Shown here: positions 33,013 to 42,500 of the stretch, in pieces | Position numbering within the stretch: the stretch's first letter is position 1 | Layout of the letters: each line of letters starts with the position of its first letter | Assembly: GCA_030145245.1 (NCBI GenBank) | Contig: JAQYWC010000025.1 | Location: 145,158-209,157, forward strand | DNA length: 64,000 nt | Direction: 5' to 3' | DNA from: Desulfobacterium sp. | GTDB lineage: Bacteria; Desulfobacterota; Desulfobacteria; Desulfobacterales; Desulfobacteraceae | Translations under genes and position numbers: made by a program | Notes under the pieces: generated by a model | What the model saw: the letters and a program-made list of their open reading frames with translations, nothing else | What the model was told of the DNA's origin: nothing | Database searches by the model: none

Positions 33013-34224
33013 ATGGAAAGTAATGGCACCTTTAACATCCTTATGTATTCCCACGACACCTACGGACTCGGGCATATCCGGCGAACCATGGCCATTGCCG
33101 AACACCTGAGTTTCCCTGACACCAACATCCTCATCCTCACGGGATCGCCCCTGGCAGGCAGGTTCACCTTTTCCCAGGGAGTCGACCATGTGCGCATTCC
33201 CGGGATGATCAAGCGGGCCAACGGGGACTATTTTCCCCTCTCCATCAGGATTGATCCCAGACACGCCCTGGAGATCAGGAAGAGCATCATCCTTGCCACC
33301 GCACAAACCTTCCGGCCCGATGTCTTCATTGTTGACAAGGAGCCCCTGGGCCTGAAGCGGGAGGTGCTGCCCACCCTCCAGTGGATGAACACCCACCTGA
33401 CAAAATGCCGGACGGTCCTGGGATTGAGGGACGTGATGGACGATGCCGAAACGGTCAGGCAGAACTGGCGGGAAAAAGGGGTGTATGAAAACGTTGAGAA
33501 ACTTTACAGCGAGGTGTGGGTCTACGGGGAGAAGGCCCTCTACGATCCGGTTGTTGAGTACGCCATTCCCGGGACCATCGCTAATAAACTCATCTTTACC
33601 GGCTATATCCCAAGGAAGATTCCAAGCCCTGACGAGGTCCGGGAGATCCGCAAGGGGCTTGATATCGCACCGGAGGAGCGCCTGGTCACCGTGACCACCG
33701 GGGGAGGGGGGGACGGGTTTATGGTGCTGGATTCCTACCTTGCCATGCTCGAAACCATGGCCAAGGGGTCGGATACTCCTTTGTTCAAGAGCGTTCTTAT
33801 CACCGGACCCTTTCTGTCCGAGGATGACAAGCGCGCCGTGCTGGAACGGGCCAGGGCTCTTGGGGTGATCGCCCATGGGTTCTTTACCGATATGGAGCAG
33901 CTTTTTTCAGCCTCGGATCTGGTGGTCTGTATGGGGGGGTACAACACGGTTTGCGAAATTTTGTCCCAACAGACGCCGTCCCTGGTCATTCCAAGGGAGA
34001 CGCCCCGGAAGGAGCAGCTCATCCGGGCCATGGCCATGGAAAAGAGAGGGCTTCTCGATTATATTCCCTGGGCCGGGGTGAGCCCTGAGTTGCTGGGGGA
34101 GAAGATCCTCGGGATCCTCGGCCATCCGGAACTGTTTCGCAAAGCCATGGCGGAATTCAAGCTGACCGGCATCCATCGGATCTGTTCCCGGATATCAACC
34201 TTCAGGGAGCGTATTATGCCGTGA
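33013..34224 (+). CDS. MurG-like glycosyltransferase (GT-B fold)
   Basis: A 403-residue glycosyltransferase. The N-terminal domain has SHDTYGLGHIRRTMAIAEHL, the glycine-rich acceptor loop of GT28-like enzymes. The C-terminal domain has FFTDMEQLFSASDLVVCMGGYNTVCEILSQQTPSLVIPR, the donor-nucleotide binding pattern with GGYNT. No membrane segments are seen. It probably moves a sugar from a nucleotide donor onto a lipid or envelope acceptor. GGGGAG precedes the ATG. Its TGA overlaps the GTG start of the next gene (GTGA), so the two are translationally coupled. Confidence 0.85.
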   Translation: MESNGTFNILMYSHDTYGLGHIRRTMAIAEHLSFPDTNILILTGSPLAGRFTFSQGVDHVRIPGMIKRANGDYFPLSIRIDPRHALEIRKSIILATAQTFRPDVFIVDKEPLGLKREVLPTLQWMNTHLTKCRTVLGLRDVMDDAETVRQNWREKGVYENVEKLYSEVWVYGEKALYDPVVEYAIPGTIANKLIFTGYIPRKIPSPDEVREIRKGLDIAPEERLVTVTTGGGGDGFMVLDSYLAMLETMAKGSDTPLFKSVLITGPFLSEDDKRAVLERARALGVIAHGFFTDMEQLFSASDLVVCMGGYNTVCEILSQQTPSLVIPRETPRKEQLIRAMAMEKRGLLDYIPWAGVSPELLGEKILGILGHPELFRKAMAEFKLTGIHRICSRISTFRERIMP

Positions 34225-34901
34225 TCTCCTGGAACGGAAAAAAGGAGCGAAGACACCTCCGGTCCGGGCGCCAGGTGACCCTTCCCTTTCTCAAGTCAGT
34301 GGAGATCGCCGTCAAGAGCATCCGGGCGAGGTTTTTCCGTTCGTTCATCACCCTGTTGAGCCTGGTGCTTGCCATCTCGTTTTACAGTTATGTATCCGTC
34401 AACACCATTCTTTCCCAGGGGATGCGTCTGTCCCAGGATTTTCCTGCCGTGGAACAGCCGGTTCAGGAAGGGGATGGAGGGGTGGATCCGGCCAATGATC
34501 CAAAGCAGCGGTGGATTCTTTTTCTTTCGTTGCTGGTGTGTGTGGTGGGCATCGTCAACACCCAGCTCATGGCCGTGACCGAGCGGTTCAGGGAGATCGG
34601 TACCATGAAGTGCCTGGGGGCCCTGGACCGGTTCATCCTGAGGCTTTTCCTGATCGAGGCGACCATCCAGGGGGTGATCGGCGCCGCTGCCGGGGCGCTC
34701 CTTGGCACCCTGGTTTCGCTGGTGTGGTCGGTTTTACGGTTTGGCAGTCATCTGCTCATGGTGATCTCCTGGTCTGATATCGCCCTTTCCCTGGCATGGG
34801 CAATGGGGCTGGGGTGTCTGTTGAGCGTTATCGGCGTGCTGTATCCTGCCCTTGTGGCGGCCAGGATGCAGCCGGTGGAGGCCATGAGGGGAAGGGAGTG
34901 A
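34221..34901 (+). CDS. Minimal FtsX-family ABC permease
   Basis: A 226-residue membrane protein that starts at GTG 34221, overlapping the glycosyltransferase stop by four bases. It has the FtsX/MacB layout of one helix (about 42-64), then three helices (about 100-118, 147-173, 183-208). The cytoplasmic motif TERFREIGTMKCLGALDRFIL between helices 2 and 3 and the end LYPALVAARMQPVEAMRG are family hallmarks. Only about 35 residues separate helices 1 and 2, where MacB and LolC have over 200, so the periplasmic domain is essentially missing. It probably pairs with the next gene's ATPase and the large FtsX fusion. Confidence 0.85.
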   Translation: MISWNGKKERRHLRSGRQVTLPFLKSVEIAVKSIRARFFRSFITLLSLVLAISFYSYVSVNTILSQGMRLSQDFPAVEQPVQEGDGGVDPANDPKQRWILFLSLLVCVVGIVNTQLMAVTERFREIGTMKCLGALDRFILRLFLIEATIQGVIGAAAGALLGTLVSLVWSVLRFGSHLLMVISWSDIALSLAWAMGLGCLLSVIGVLYPALVAARMQPVEAMRGRE

Positions 34902-34980
34902 ATCCGGAAGGGGTAAGATAATGCTTACCGCCGTCCGGGAAAGCCGCCTTGGTCCATGGGGCCATGGGGAAGGAGTGAAT

Positions 34981-35715
34981 ATGGAAGGGGCCAGCCGAAT
35001 CGTCCGGGTCGTCCGGGTGAAAAAGGACTTTACCATGGGAAGGAGCGTGGTCAGGGTGCTCAAGGGCATTGATCTTTCGATCCTTGCCGGCGAGTACATC
35101 TCCATCATGGGGCCTTCGGGCTCGGGCAAGAGCACCCTGTTTAACATGATCGGGGGCCTTGACAAGCCCTCTTCCGGCGCCGTGTTCATCGACGAGGTGG
35201 ATATTGCCCAGCTGGACGCCTATGAGCTGGCCTGGCTCCGTTGCCGGAAGATCGGCTATATCTTCCAGACCTTCAATATCATCCAGGTGATGACCGCCCT
35301 TGAAAATGTGACCCTGCCCATGGTGTTTGCCGGGGTTTCCCCCATGGATGCCACGAAAAAGGGGATGGAACTCCTGGATCTGGTGGGGCTGAAGGAGCGG
35401 TTCAGCCACAAGCCGTCCGAGCTTTCCGGCGGCCAGCAACAGCGGGTGGCCGTGGCAAGGGCACTTGCCAACGATCCGGCCATCATCCTTGCGGACGAAC
35501 CCACGGGCAACCTGGATCTTACCACCGGGGGGGAGATCATCGATCTGTTGAAGAGGCTCAGCCTTGAAAAAAGGGTGACCGTCATCTCCGCCACCCACGA
35601 CTTTAAGATGCTCAACGTGTCTGACCGGGTGGTGTGGATCGAGGACGGCAGGATCGACAAAATCGAGAACAGGGATGAACTCTCCATCTCCATGGGGAAA
35701 ATAGGAGATCTGTGA
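34981..35715 (+). CDS. LolD/MacB-type ABC ATPase
   Basis: A 244-residue ATPase. Walker A GPSGSGKST lies at 44-52, Q-loop in IGYIFQTFNII, signature LSGGQQQRVAVARAL, Walker B IILADEPTGNLD. The TGNLD extension is typical of the MacB/LolD/FtsE type, which drives mechanotransmission across the membrane rather than transport through a channel. The start at 34981 follows GGAAGGAG; an ATG at 34921 in the same frame also has a fair ribosome site and would add 20 residues of no known domain. It lies between two FtsX permease genes, its likely partners. Confidence 0.92.
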   Translation: MEGASRIVRVVRVKKDFTMGRSVVRVLKGIDLSILAGEYISIMGPSGSGKSTLFNMIGGLDKPSSGAVFIDEVDIAQLDAYELAWLRCRKIGYIFQTFNIIQVMTALENVTLPMVFAGVSPMDATKKGMELLDLVGLKERFSHKPSELSGGQQQRVAVARALANDPAIILADEPTGNLDLTTGGEIIDLLKRLSLEKRVTVISATHDFKMLNVSDRVVWIEDGRIDKIENRDELSISMGKIGDL

Positions 35716-35716
35716 G

Positions 35717-38700
35717 TTGAAACGATGGCTTCAAAAACCGGGGGTGCTGATAATTTTTGCTGTAACCGTGGTTGTTCTTGGAACGGCCCGGGGTTCTGCA
35801 GCCGACGATCCCGGCTATTTCAGGGAGGTGGTCCAAACCCTGGCAAGCTTCGGGGAGAGGCGCCCGGGCAGCCCGGGGGCCCGGAAGGCGGCCCGGTTTA
35901 TCCAGGAAGAGTTTGAACGGCTGGGGTTTGAAACCCGGGGGAGCCACAGGTTTTCCCTGCCGGCCATCACCGGCGGCAAGGCCGGCATTACCCTGGTGGC
36001 AACAGGGGCCAGCCATGGGATCGATCCATTGCTTGGCAATGTTATCTCGCCCCCCACCATGGGCCCGCCCGGCATGGCAGCACACCTTGTATATGTGGGA
36101 GACGGCGGGATCGGGGCGTTCAACAATAAAACCATTGCCAACGCCTGTGTGCTCATGGACCTTGATTCCGGCAGGAACTGGCTCAATGCCCTTGCCCTTG
36201 GGGCAAAGGCCCTGATCTATCTCAGCCCGGAAGAGACCGACAGGTTCCTGTATGAAGATAAGATGGAGCTGTCTCCGGTCCGGTTTCCCCGCTTTGTCAT
36301 GGCCCGTTCCAGGGCGGAAAAACTGTTCGGCGATCTTGATTCCCTTGGAACTGCCCGGGAAAAGGTGACGGTGGGGTTGACCTCGGATCTTGCCTGGCAC
36401 CGTGTCCAGGGTGAGAATCTCTACTGCCTGGTGCCGGGAACCGCCCTTGACCCGGAGATCATCGTGGTGGAGGGGTTCTACGATACCTCAGCCTTTGTGG
36501 CGGGCCGTTCCCCCGGGGCTGACCAGGCCTGCTCCATGGCAACCCTGCTTGAGCTTGCCCGCTATCTCAGGGACCATCCCCCCAAGCGGTCGGTCCTGTT
36601 GATAGCCACCGCAGGCCACGGCGCAAGCCTTGCCGGAATGCGGGAGATCCTTTGGAGCTTTACGGAGAAACAAAAATCCCTGAACGCCATGATGGATCGC
36701 CTTGATGGCGTCATTGAGGCGTCCGGTCGCTCGGTTTCAGCCCTGGCTGGCTTCCAGGCCATGGAACATCCCGACTGCAAAGGGTTTTTATCGATCCTGG
36801 AGCATGTTGCCGAGGATATCAAAGCCAGGGTGGAGGGGCTGAACAGCCGGCTGATGCAGCTCAGGCTTGCCGGTGTCGACCAGGATAATCTGATACCGTC
36901 CCTGGCACGGGAGCGGATGATGCTCAAGCAGCTTTCCTGGAAATCCGGGGATCAACCCCTTACCCTTGCGGAGAAAAAACTGGTGGCAGCCCTTGTGCCC
37001 ATGGCTGTCACCCGGTTGGAGCGAAAGAGCAGGGATGCCTGGAACCAGAAGAAAAACCTCGATTCCTCCCTGGGGCTGAGGCATCTTATTGGTGACCGCA
37101 GGATACGGCTCTTCATCTCCCTGCATCTTTCCAGCCACGGCAACGGGGTGGGGGCCTTTAACCGGGGCGGGCTCTACCCCATCAAGGAGACCATCAACCC
37201 CTATCCGCCCTATGCCAGGCTTGACAGGGTGCTTGCCAATGCCGCGAAGACCCTTGACCGGCAACTGAACATGCCGGGGTTCTTCAAGGATACCCTGCGC
37301 CCCAGTTTCCAGCGGTCCTGGGACAGCCTTTTGTTTGACACGCCGGCTCTGGGTGGGGAGGTGAGCCAGCTGGCAGGCTTCCTCGGCTTAAGCCTTGTAA
37401 CGGTATCTGATGCCCGGCCCCTGTGGGGAACGCCCCATGACCGGGTGCCCCGGGTGGACTTCAGCAACGCCCGGGCCCAGAGCCGGTACATAACAAAGAT
37501 GATCGCCCTTGTGGCCGCAGCCCCGGAACTTGCCACGGGCCGTCAGCCCAGGAACGGTTTTGCCACCATCAAAGGCCGGGCCAATTTTTTGCGTGCAGGC
37601 GAGCTCTTTGCCGACGCACCGGCGGCCCAAACAATGATTCTCTCCTTCCAGGGGCCTGGCATCCGTCACGCCATGGCAGATGAAACCGGCCTTTTTTACA
37701 TCAAGGGGGTGGCGGATAAAAAGCATGCGCTCCACAAGGTGATCCTCGAGGGATACCGGTTCGACCCTGGCACCGGAAGGGTGGTGTGGGCCGTTGACAA
37801 GAAAAAGACCTCAAAGACGGGGTACCGGGTCAAGGTCAACCGGTTGAGCAACGAGACCGACCTTGTGATCTTTCCCTGTCGCCAGACAACCCTTGTCAAC
37901 CTCCTGGAGCCGAGAACCTTTGAGTACATGACAAAGATCCAGGTGCTGGACGGCCTGTTCGACGCCCCGCCCATCCGGTACTGGTTCAGCCGGATCGACA
38001 CCCGGGCCTCGACCCTCTGCTCCCTTTTTTTGCCGCCCGGCTCCTCCCTGAAGCTGACCCTTTCGGACACGCTACTCACAAAGAAGCTGGTCCTCACCAA
38101 TGCCGATCCAAATCATCCCCGGGGAAGCGGCTATGATATGGATCTCCATCCCCTGATCGCCCCCACCCAATTTCTTGGGGCCAGGGACATGTGGGCCCTG
38201 CTGAACCCCAGGATCGATAACCTTGAGGAAAAGGGGATCAACAACCAGAAGATCAGGGATCTCAGAACCCGGGGCAACCTTGCCCTTGATGAGGCGATCC
38301 GCTTTCGCGGGGCCGGGCTTTATGATGGGTTCTTCCGGGCCTCAGGAACGGCCCTGGCCCTGGCAGGCAGGGTTTACCGCCATGTGGAGACGGTCCAGAA
38401 GGATGTGCTGTTCGGGGTGCTCTTCTACATCGCTCTCTTTGTTCCCTTTGCCTTCTGCCTGGAGCGGTTTCTCTTCGGGTTCGCCAACATCTACAAGCGG
38501 ATTATTGCGTTCCTCTGCATTCTTCTTCTTCTTATTGGGGTGATATATAAGGTTCATCCCGCCTTTGAGCTTGCCTACTCCCCCCTGGTGGTGATCCTAG
38601 CCTTTTTCATCCTCTCCCTGTCCGCCCTGGTCAGTTGGATCATCTTTCGCAGGTTTGAAGAGGAGCTCAAGGGGGAGGGGCAATCCATGGGGGAGGGGAC

Positions 38701-40492
38701 CGAGATCGGTCTTTTCAAGGCCTTTTCCGCCTCGTTTTTCATGGGGGTCGCCAACCTGAGGCGCCGGCGCATGCGAACCGTTCTCACCTGCACCACCCTT
38801 GTGATCCTCACCTTTACCATCATGAGCTTCACCTCGGTCAGGAATATCCGCAAACACACCCGGATGGTGTTTGACGACCATGCACCCTACCAGGGCATGC
38901 TCATGAAAAAGCTCAACTGGAAGCCCTTTCCCGAATCCGGTGTCAAGATCCTTGGGAACGCCCTTGACTCCCCTAATATCACCGCCCCCAGGGCCTGGCT
39001 CGAAGCCCGGGACAGGACCCGGGCGCTGGCGGTTCCCATCCGGTTCGGGAACGCCCATGCCACGGCCCACGGCCTCATGGGGCTGTCTACCCTGGAGCCA
39101 CAGGTGTCGGGCCTTGGCCTCCATGGGCTGCAAGGCCAATGGTTTACGGGGGAGGAGCGCTACACGGCAATGATTTCAGAGACCATGGCCCGGCAGCTGA
39201 ACCTTGATGCCGCCGACATCGGCAGTGCTATGATCGAGCTCTGGTCCCTTCCCTTCCGGGTGGTGGCCGTGTTTAACGAAAAAGCCTTTGACGGTTTCAG
39301 GGACCTGGACGGAGAACCCTTGAGTCCTGTGATCTTCCCGGACGAGGTGTTCCAGCAGACCACCCAGGCTGAAATGGACGCCATGGAGTCGGGGCAGGAT
39401 GTCAAGGCGTTCCAGAGCCGGTACCGGCACCTTGGCTTTGACAGGACCGTGATCATCCCCCACAAGACCCTTGTCTCCATGGGCGGTCGTTCCGTCTCCG
39501 TTGCCATCAGGTCAGGGGGGGATATCAAGGCAATGGGTAAAAATCTGGTGGACCGGTTCGGGCTGTGGCTCTTTTCCGGGGAAAAGGACGGGGTCTATCT
39601 CTACAGCGCCAGCGACACCCTGGACTACAGCGGCATCCCCAACATCCTTGTGCCCATTCTGATCTCCGTGTTCATCGTTCTCAACACCATGATCGGAAGC
39701 GTCTACGAGCGGAAATCGGAGATCGCCATCTACACCTCGGTGGGCATGGCACCCCTCCATGTCTCCATCCTCTTCATTGCTGAGGCCCTCTCCTATGCCG
39801 TGCTGAGCGTGGTGCTGGGGTATGTTTTTGCCCAGGGTTTTGCCACACTCTTTGCCGGGACATGGGTGCTTCGCGGCATCACCGTGAACTACTCCTCCCT
39901 TGCCGGGGTGGCGGCCATGGTCATGGTGATGGGGGTGGTGATTGTCTCGGCCATCTATCCCTCACGGGTGGCCGCAAAAATCGCCATCCCGGATGTGGAA
40001 AAGTCCTGGCGGCTTTCCATCTCCAAGGGGGATCACATGGTCATTGATCTGCCGTTTCTGATGAAGCGGGGGGAGGAGATAAGCGCCGCAGGCTATCTGT
40101 ACGATTATCTGTCTGCCCACAGGGAGATCTCCCATGATGTGTTCACCGCAGACGACCTTGTGGTGAATGACCCCATGAAGCAGGAGGAGGGCAGCTCCAT
40201 ACCCGTGTTCTCCATTGATTTCAGGGCCTGGGTCTCTCCCTTTGACCTGGGGCTGATGCAGGACGTCACCCTGACCTTCCGGGAAAGTGTTTTCCATCCG
40301 GGATATGTTGCCATTGCCATGGAGATCACCCGGCGGGCCGGGGAGCATAATGCCTGGTGCCGGGCCAACCAGCGCTTTGTGAACCGCATCCGAAAGCAGC
40401 TCATGATCTGGCGCTCCCTGGACGGGGAGCAGAAAAAGGTGTGGATCGGTTTTTTCTGTTTTCTTGCCGACAGGAGGATAGAGCATGTCTGA
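35717..40492 (+). CDS. M28-peptidase-like domain fused to FtsX-family ABC permease (giant)
   Basis: A 1591-residue protein starting at TTG 35717, 1 nt after the ATPase stop. A signal anchor (1-28) leads to an M28-like exopeptidase domain (about 30-600) with a PA-like insert (about 120-180). The M28 metal site is degraded: the usual HxD is FYD (Asp256), Asp269 in GADQ is kept, and the catalytic Glu-Glu pair is replaced around His301 (AGHGAS). A carbohydrate-binding-like region (600-880) follows. Several helices lie at about 895-985. A full FtsX permease (about 1010-1430) carries the RRRRMRTVLTCTTLV entry helix, a large periplasmic loop, and IGSVYERKSEIAIYTSVG. About 155 cytosolic residues end it. 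This combination is not one I know as characterised. Confidence 0.85.
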   Translation: MKRWLQKPGVLIIFAVTVVVLGTARGSAADDPGYFREVVQTLASFGERRPGSPGARKAARFIQEEFERLGFETRGSHRFSLPAITGGKAGITLVATGASHGIDPLLGNVISPPTMGPPGMAAHLVYVGDGGIGAFNNKTIANACVLMDLDSGRNWLNALALGAKALIYLSPEETDRFLYEDKMELSPVRFPRFVMARSRAEKLFGDLDSLGTAREKVTVGLTSDLAWHRVQGENLYCLVPGTALDPEIIVVEGFYDTSAFVAGRSPGADQACSMATLLELARYLRDHPPKRSVLLIATAGHGASLAGMREILWSFTEKQKSLNAMMDRLDGVIEASGRSVSALAGFQAMEHPDCKGFLSILEHVAEDIKARVEGLNSRLMQLRLAGVDQDNLIPSLARERMMLKQLSWKSGDQPLTLAEKKLVAALVPMAVTRLERKSRDAWNQKKNLDSSLGLRHLIGDRRIRLFISLHLSSHGNGVGAFNRGGLYPIKETINPYPPYARLDRVLANAAKTLDRQLNMPGFFKDTLRPSFQRSWDSLLFDTPALGGEVSQLAGFLGLSLVTVSDARPLWGTPHDRVPRVDFSNARAQSRYITKMIALVAAAPELATGRQPRNGFATIKGRANFLRAGELFADAPAAQTMILSFQGPGIRHAMADETGLFYIKGVADKKHALHKVILEGYRFDPGTGRVVWAVDKKKTSKTGYRVKVNRLSNETDLVIFPCRQTTLVNLLEPRTFEYMTKIQVLDGLFDAPPIRYWFSRIDTRASTLCSLFLPPGSSLKLTLSDTLLTKKLVLTNADPNHPRGSGYDMDLHPLIAPTQFLGARDMWALLNPRIDNLEEKGINNQKIRDLRTRGNLALDEAIRFRGAGLYDGFFRASGTALALAGRVYRHVETVQKDVLFGVLFYIALFVPFAFCLERFLFGFANIYKRIIAFLCILLLLIGVIYKVHPAFELAYSPLVVILAFFILSLSALVSWIIFRRFEEELKGEGQSMGEGTEIGLFKAFSASFFMGVANLRRRRMRTVLTCTTLVILTFTIMSFTSVRNIRKHTRMVFDDHAPYQGMLMKKLNWKPFPESGVKILGNALDSPNITAPRAWLEARDRTRALAVPIRFGNAHATAHGLMGLSTLEPQVSGLGLHGLQGQWFTGEERYTAMISETMARQLNLDAADIGSAMIELWSLPFRVVAVFNEKAFDGFRDLDGEPLSPVIFPDEVFQQTTQAEMDAMESGQDVKAFQSRYRHLGFDRTVIIPHKTLVSMGGRSVSVAIRSGGDIKAMGKNLVDRFGLWLFSGEKDGVYLYSASDTLDYSGIPNILVPILISVFIVLNTMIGSVYERKSEIAIYTSVGMAPLHVSILFIAEALSYAVLSVVLGYVFAQGFATLFAGTWVLRGITVNYSSLAGVAAMVMVMGVVIVSAIYPSRVAAKIAIPDVEKSWRLSISKGDHMVIDLPFLMKRGEEISAAGYLYDYLSAHREISHDVFTADDLVVNDPMKQEEGSSIPVFSIDFRAWVSPFDLGLMQDVTLTFRESVFHPGYVAIAMEITRRAGEHNAWCRANQRFVNRIRKQLMIWRSLDGEQKKVWIGFFCFLADRRIEHV

Positions 40493-42476
40493 CCGTGCCG
40501 ACAACCGGGTGATCCGCCCCAGGGCCTTTATACTGGGTCTTTTTCTGGCCATGGTGATCTGCGCACTGACCCCCTTCAACAACCTCTACCGACAGGCAAC
40601 GCCGTTGGGGGGCGGCTATTTTCCCCTGGCACCTTTTTACATCCTTGTGTGGATGACGGTGTTGACGGCCCTGGCCCGGCGGCTTTTTCCCGGCCGGACC
40701 ATCATGACCGGGCTTGAGCTGATCTTCACCTGGATGCTCATGGTGCTTGTGGCAGGCATCGCCTACACGGGATTTGCCAGGACTTTTTTCATCAATATCA
40801 CCGCCCCCCTCTACTTTGGTGCAACCGATCAAAAGTGGCAGACCCTCCTCTCCCCGCTTTTATCCGACGCTCTTTTTCCCAAGGACAAGGGGGCCGTGGA
40901 GATGCTCTATAACGGCCTGGAAGGGGGGCGGAACATGGGGTGGTTCGAACTTGCCGCAGCCGTTCCCTGGAGGGCCTGGGCCGGTCCGTTTCTCTCCTGG
41001 GGACTGTTCATGGTGTGTGCCTATGTCTTGATGCTTTCTCTCATCAACCTGATCAACCGCCAGGCAACCGTTAACGAGCGGATGAACTTTCCGTTGCTCA
41101 TCGTTCCCAAGATGATGGAGCAGGCCGTGAACCAGAGCCGGGTGGGACCGTTCTTCAAGAACCGGTTTCTGCTGACGGGCATGGCCATCCCGGTTTTCCT
41201 CCACAGCCTCAACGGGCTGAATTTCTATTTCCCCTGGGTACCCCAGATCAACACCCTGGTCCTGGCCGGATCCTATTTCCCAAGGCAGGGAATATTTGCC
41301 GGCTTTGTCAAGCTCAAGCTCTACTTCTATCCCGCCTTTATCGGGTTTGCCTATCTTGCCTCAAAGCAGGTGTCGTTCTCGTTCTGGTTCTTCTTTTTCC
41401 TCGGGGCGCTTTTCACCGGACTCCTCAAGGTCACGGGCCACAGCTTTCCCGCATCCGAGCTTGGCATCACCTTCGGTCCCACCCTTTCAAGGCCGGAAGA
41501 GACCCAGATGATCGGCGCATTTATTGTGTTCTTCCTGTTTCTTCTCTGGCTTGCCCGTTTCTACTTTAAGGAGGTGGTGCAGCACGCTTTTTTCATGGAA
41601 ACCGATCATCCTTCCGTGCCCCAGGCGCGATGGGACAGGATGGTGTTCTGGGCAACCCTTATCTCCTTTTTCGCCCTGGTTGCCTGGCTTGTGTTCCACG
41701 GGATGAATTTTATCGGGGCCGTGGTCCTGCTTCTTTTTTTCATGATGTTCATGATGGTGGCCACCCGGGTGGTCTGCCAGGGCGGGGTGACCTATTTCAC
41801 CCTTACCGTGGCTCCTTTGGACGCCCTCAACACCCTGGTGGGCCTGAAGATCTTTTCCAGCCTCGGGCTGCTGCTGGCCGGGGTGACCCAGAAGGTGCTC
41901 TTCGTGGATCTCAGGGAGTCGGTGCTGCCCTCCATTCTCCACACCCACCGGGTGGCAAGAAGGGTGCGCTCCCAGGGAATGATCGCAGGGGCAATATTCG
42001 TTGCCATGGTGGTTTGTTTAGGGGTGTCGGCCGTTGCCATGGTGCTTTTGTGCTACCGGTACGGGATACGGGAGCTGGGGCTTGACTGGGCCACCCGGAC
42101 CACGGTGTCGGTTTACAACAATCTTGTTCCCCTGATCCACGACCCTCCCGGCCAGGGGGATTCCATTCGATGGTTTGCCCTTATGGGGGCCATGGTCATG
42201 GTTGTACTGGTGGTGGGCTACCATCGGTTTTACTGGTGGCCCCTCCATCCCATCGGCTACCTTATGGTCTATAGTTCGGCCATGAAGATCCTCTGGCTCA
42301 GTTTCTTCATCGGCTGGATCTTCAACGCCCTGTGCATGCGCTACGGAGGGGTGACCCTGTATAAGCGTATGCGCTATTTTTTCGTTGGATTGATCCTGGG
42401 GGATTTCCTCATGGGAGGGACTTTTGCCGTAATCGGCTTCTTCACCCGGACCGGGTATCAGGTGCTTCCGGGATAG
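40485..42476 (+). CDS. OPT-like multi-pass membrane protein (DUF6785-type), copy 1
   Basis: A 663-residue protein with about 14-16 hydrophobic segments. It overlaps the end of the FtsX-fusion gene by 8 bp, with AGGAGG before its ATG. The pattern resembles the DUF6785/DUF6784 family, oligopeptide-transporter-like proteins found mostly in Planctomycetes and Desulfobacterota: RQATVNERMNFPLLIVPKMMEQ and VCQGGVTYFTLTVAPLDALNTLVG near the middle, and FYWWPLHPIGYLMVYSSAMKILWLSFFIGW near the end. No function has been shown for the family. The next gene encodes a related but distinct protein, so they may form a heterodimer. Confidence 0.75.
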   Translation: MSDRADNRVIRPRAFILGLFLAMVICALTPFNNLYRQATPLGGGYFPLAPFYILVWMTVLTALARRLFPGRTIMTGLELIFTWMLMVLVAGIAYTGFARTFFINITAPLYFGATDQKWQTLLSPLLSDALFPKDKGAVEMLYNGLEGGRNMGWFELAAAVPWRAWAGPFLSWGLFMVCAYVLMLSLINLINRQATVNERMNFPLLIVPKMMEQAVNQSRVGPFFKNRFLLTGMAIPVFLHSLNGLNFYFPWVPQINTLVLAGSYFPRQGIFAGFVKLKLYFYPAFIGFAYLASKQVSFSFWFFFFLGALFTGLLKVTGHSFPASELGITFGPTLSRPEETQMIGAFIVFFLFLLWLARFYFKEVVQHAFFMETDHPSVPQARWDRMVFWATLISFFALVAWLVFHGMNFIGAVVLLLFFMMFMMVATRVVCQGGVTYFTLTVAPLDALNTLVGLKIFSSLGLLLAGVTQKVLFVDLRESVLPSILHTHRVARRVRSQGMIAGAIFVAMVVCLGVSAVAMVLLCYRYGIRELGLDWATRTTVSVYNNLVPLIHDPPGQGDSIRWFALMGAMVMVVLVVGYHRFYWWPLHPIGYLMVYSSAMKILWLSFFIGWIFNALCMRYGGVTLYKRMRYFFVGLILGDFLMGGTFAVIGFFTRTGYQVLPG

Positions 42477-42500
42477 GCAGGAGACCAAGGAGATACAGGC

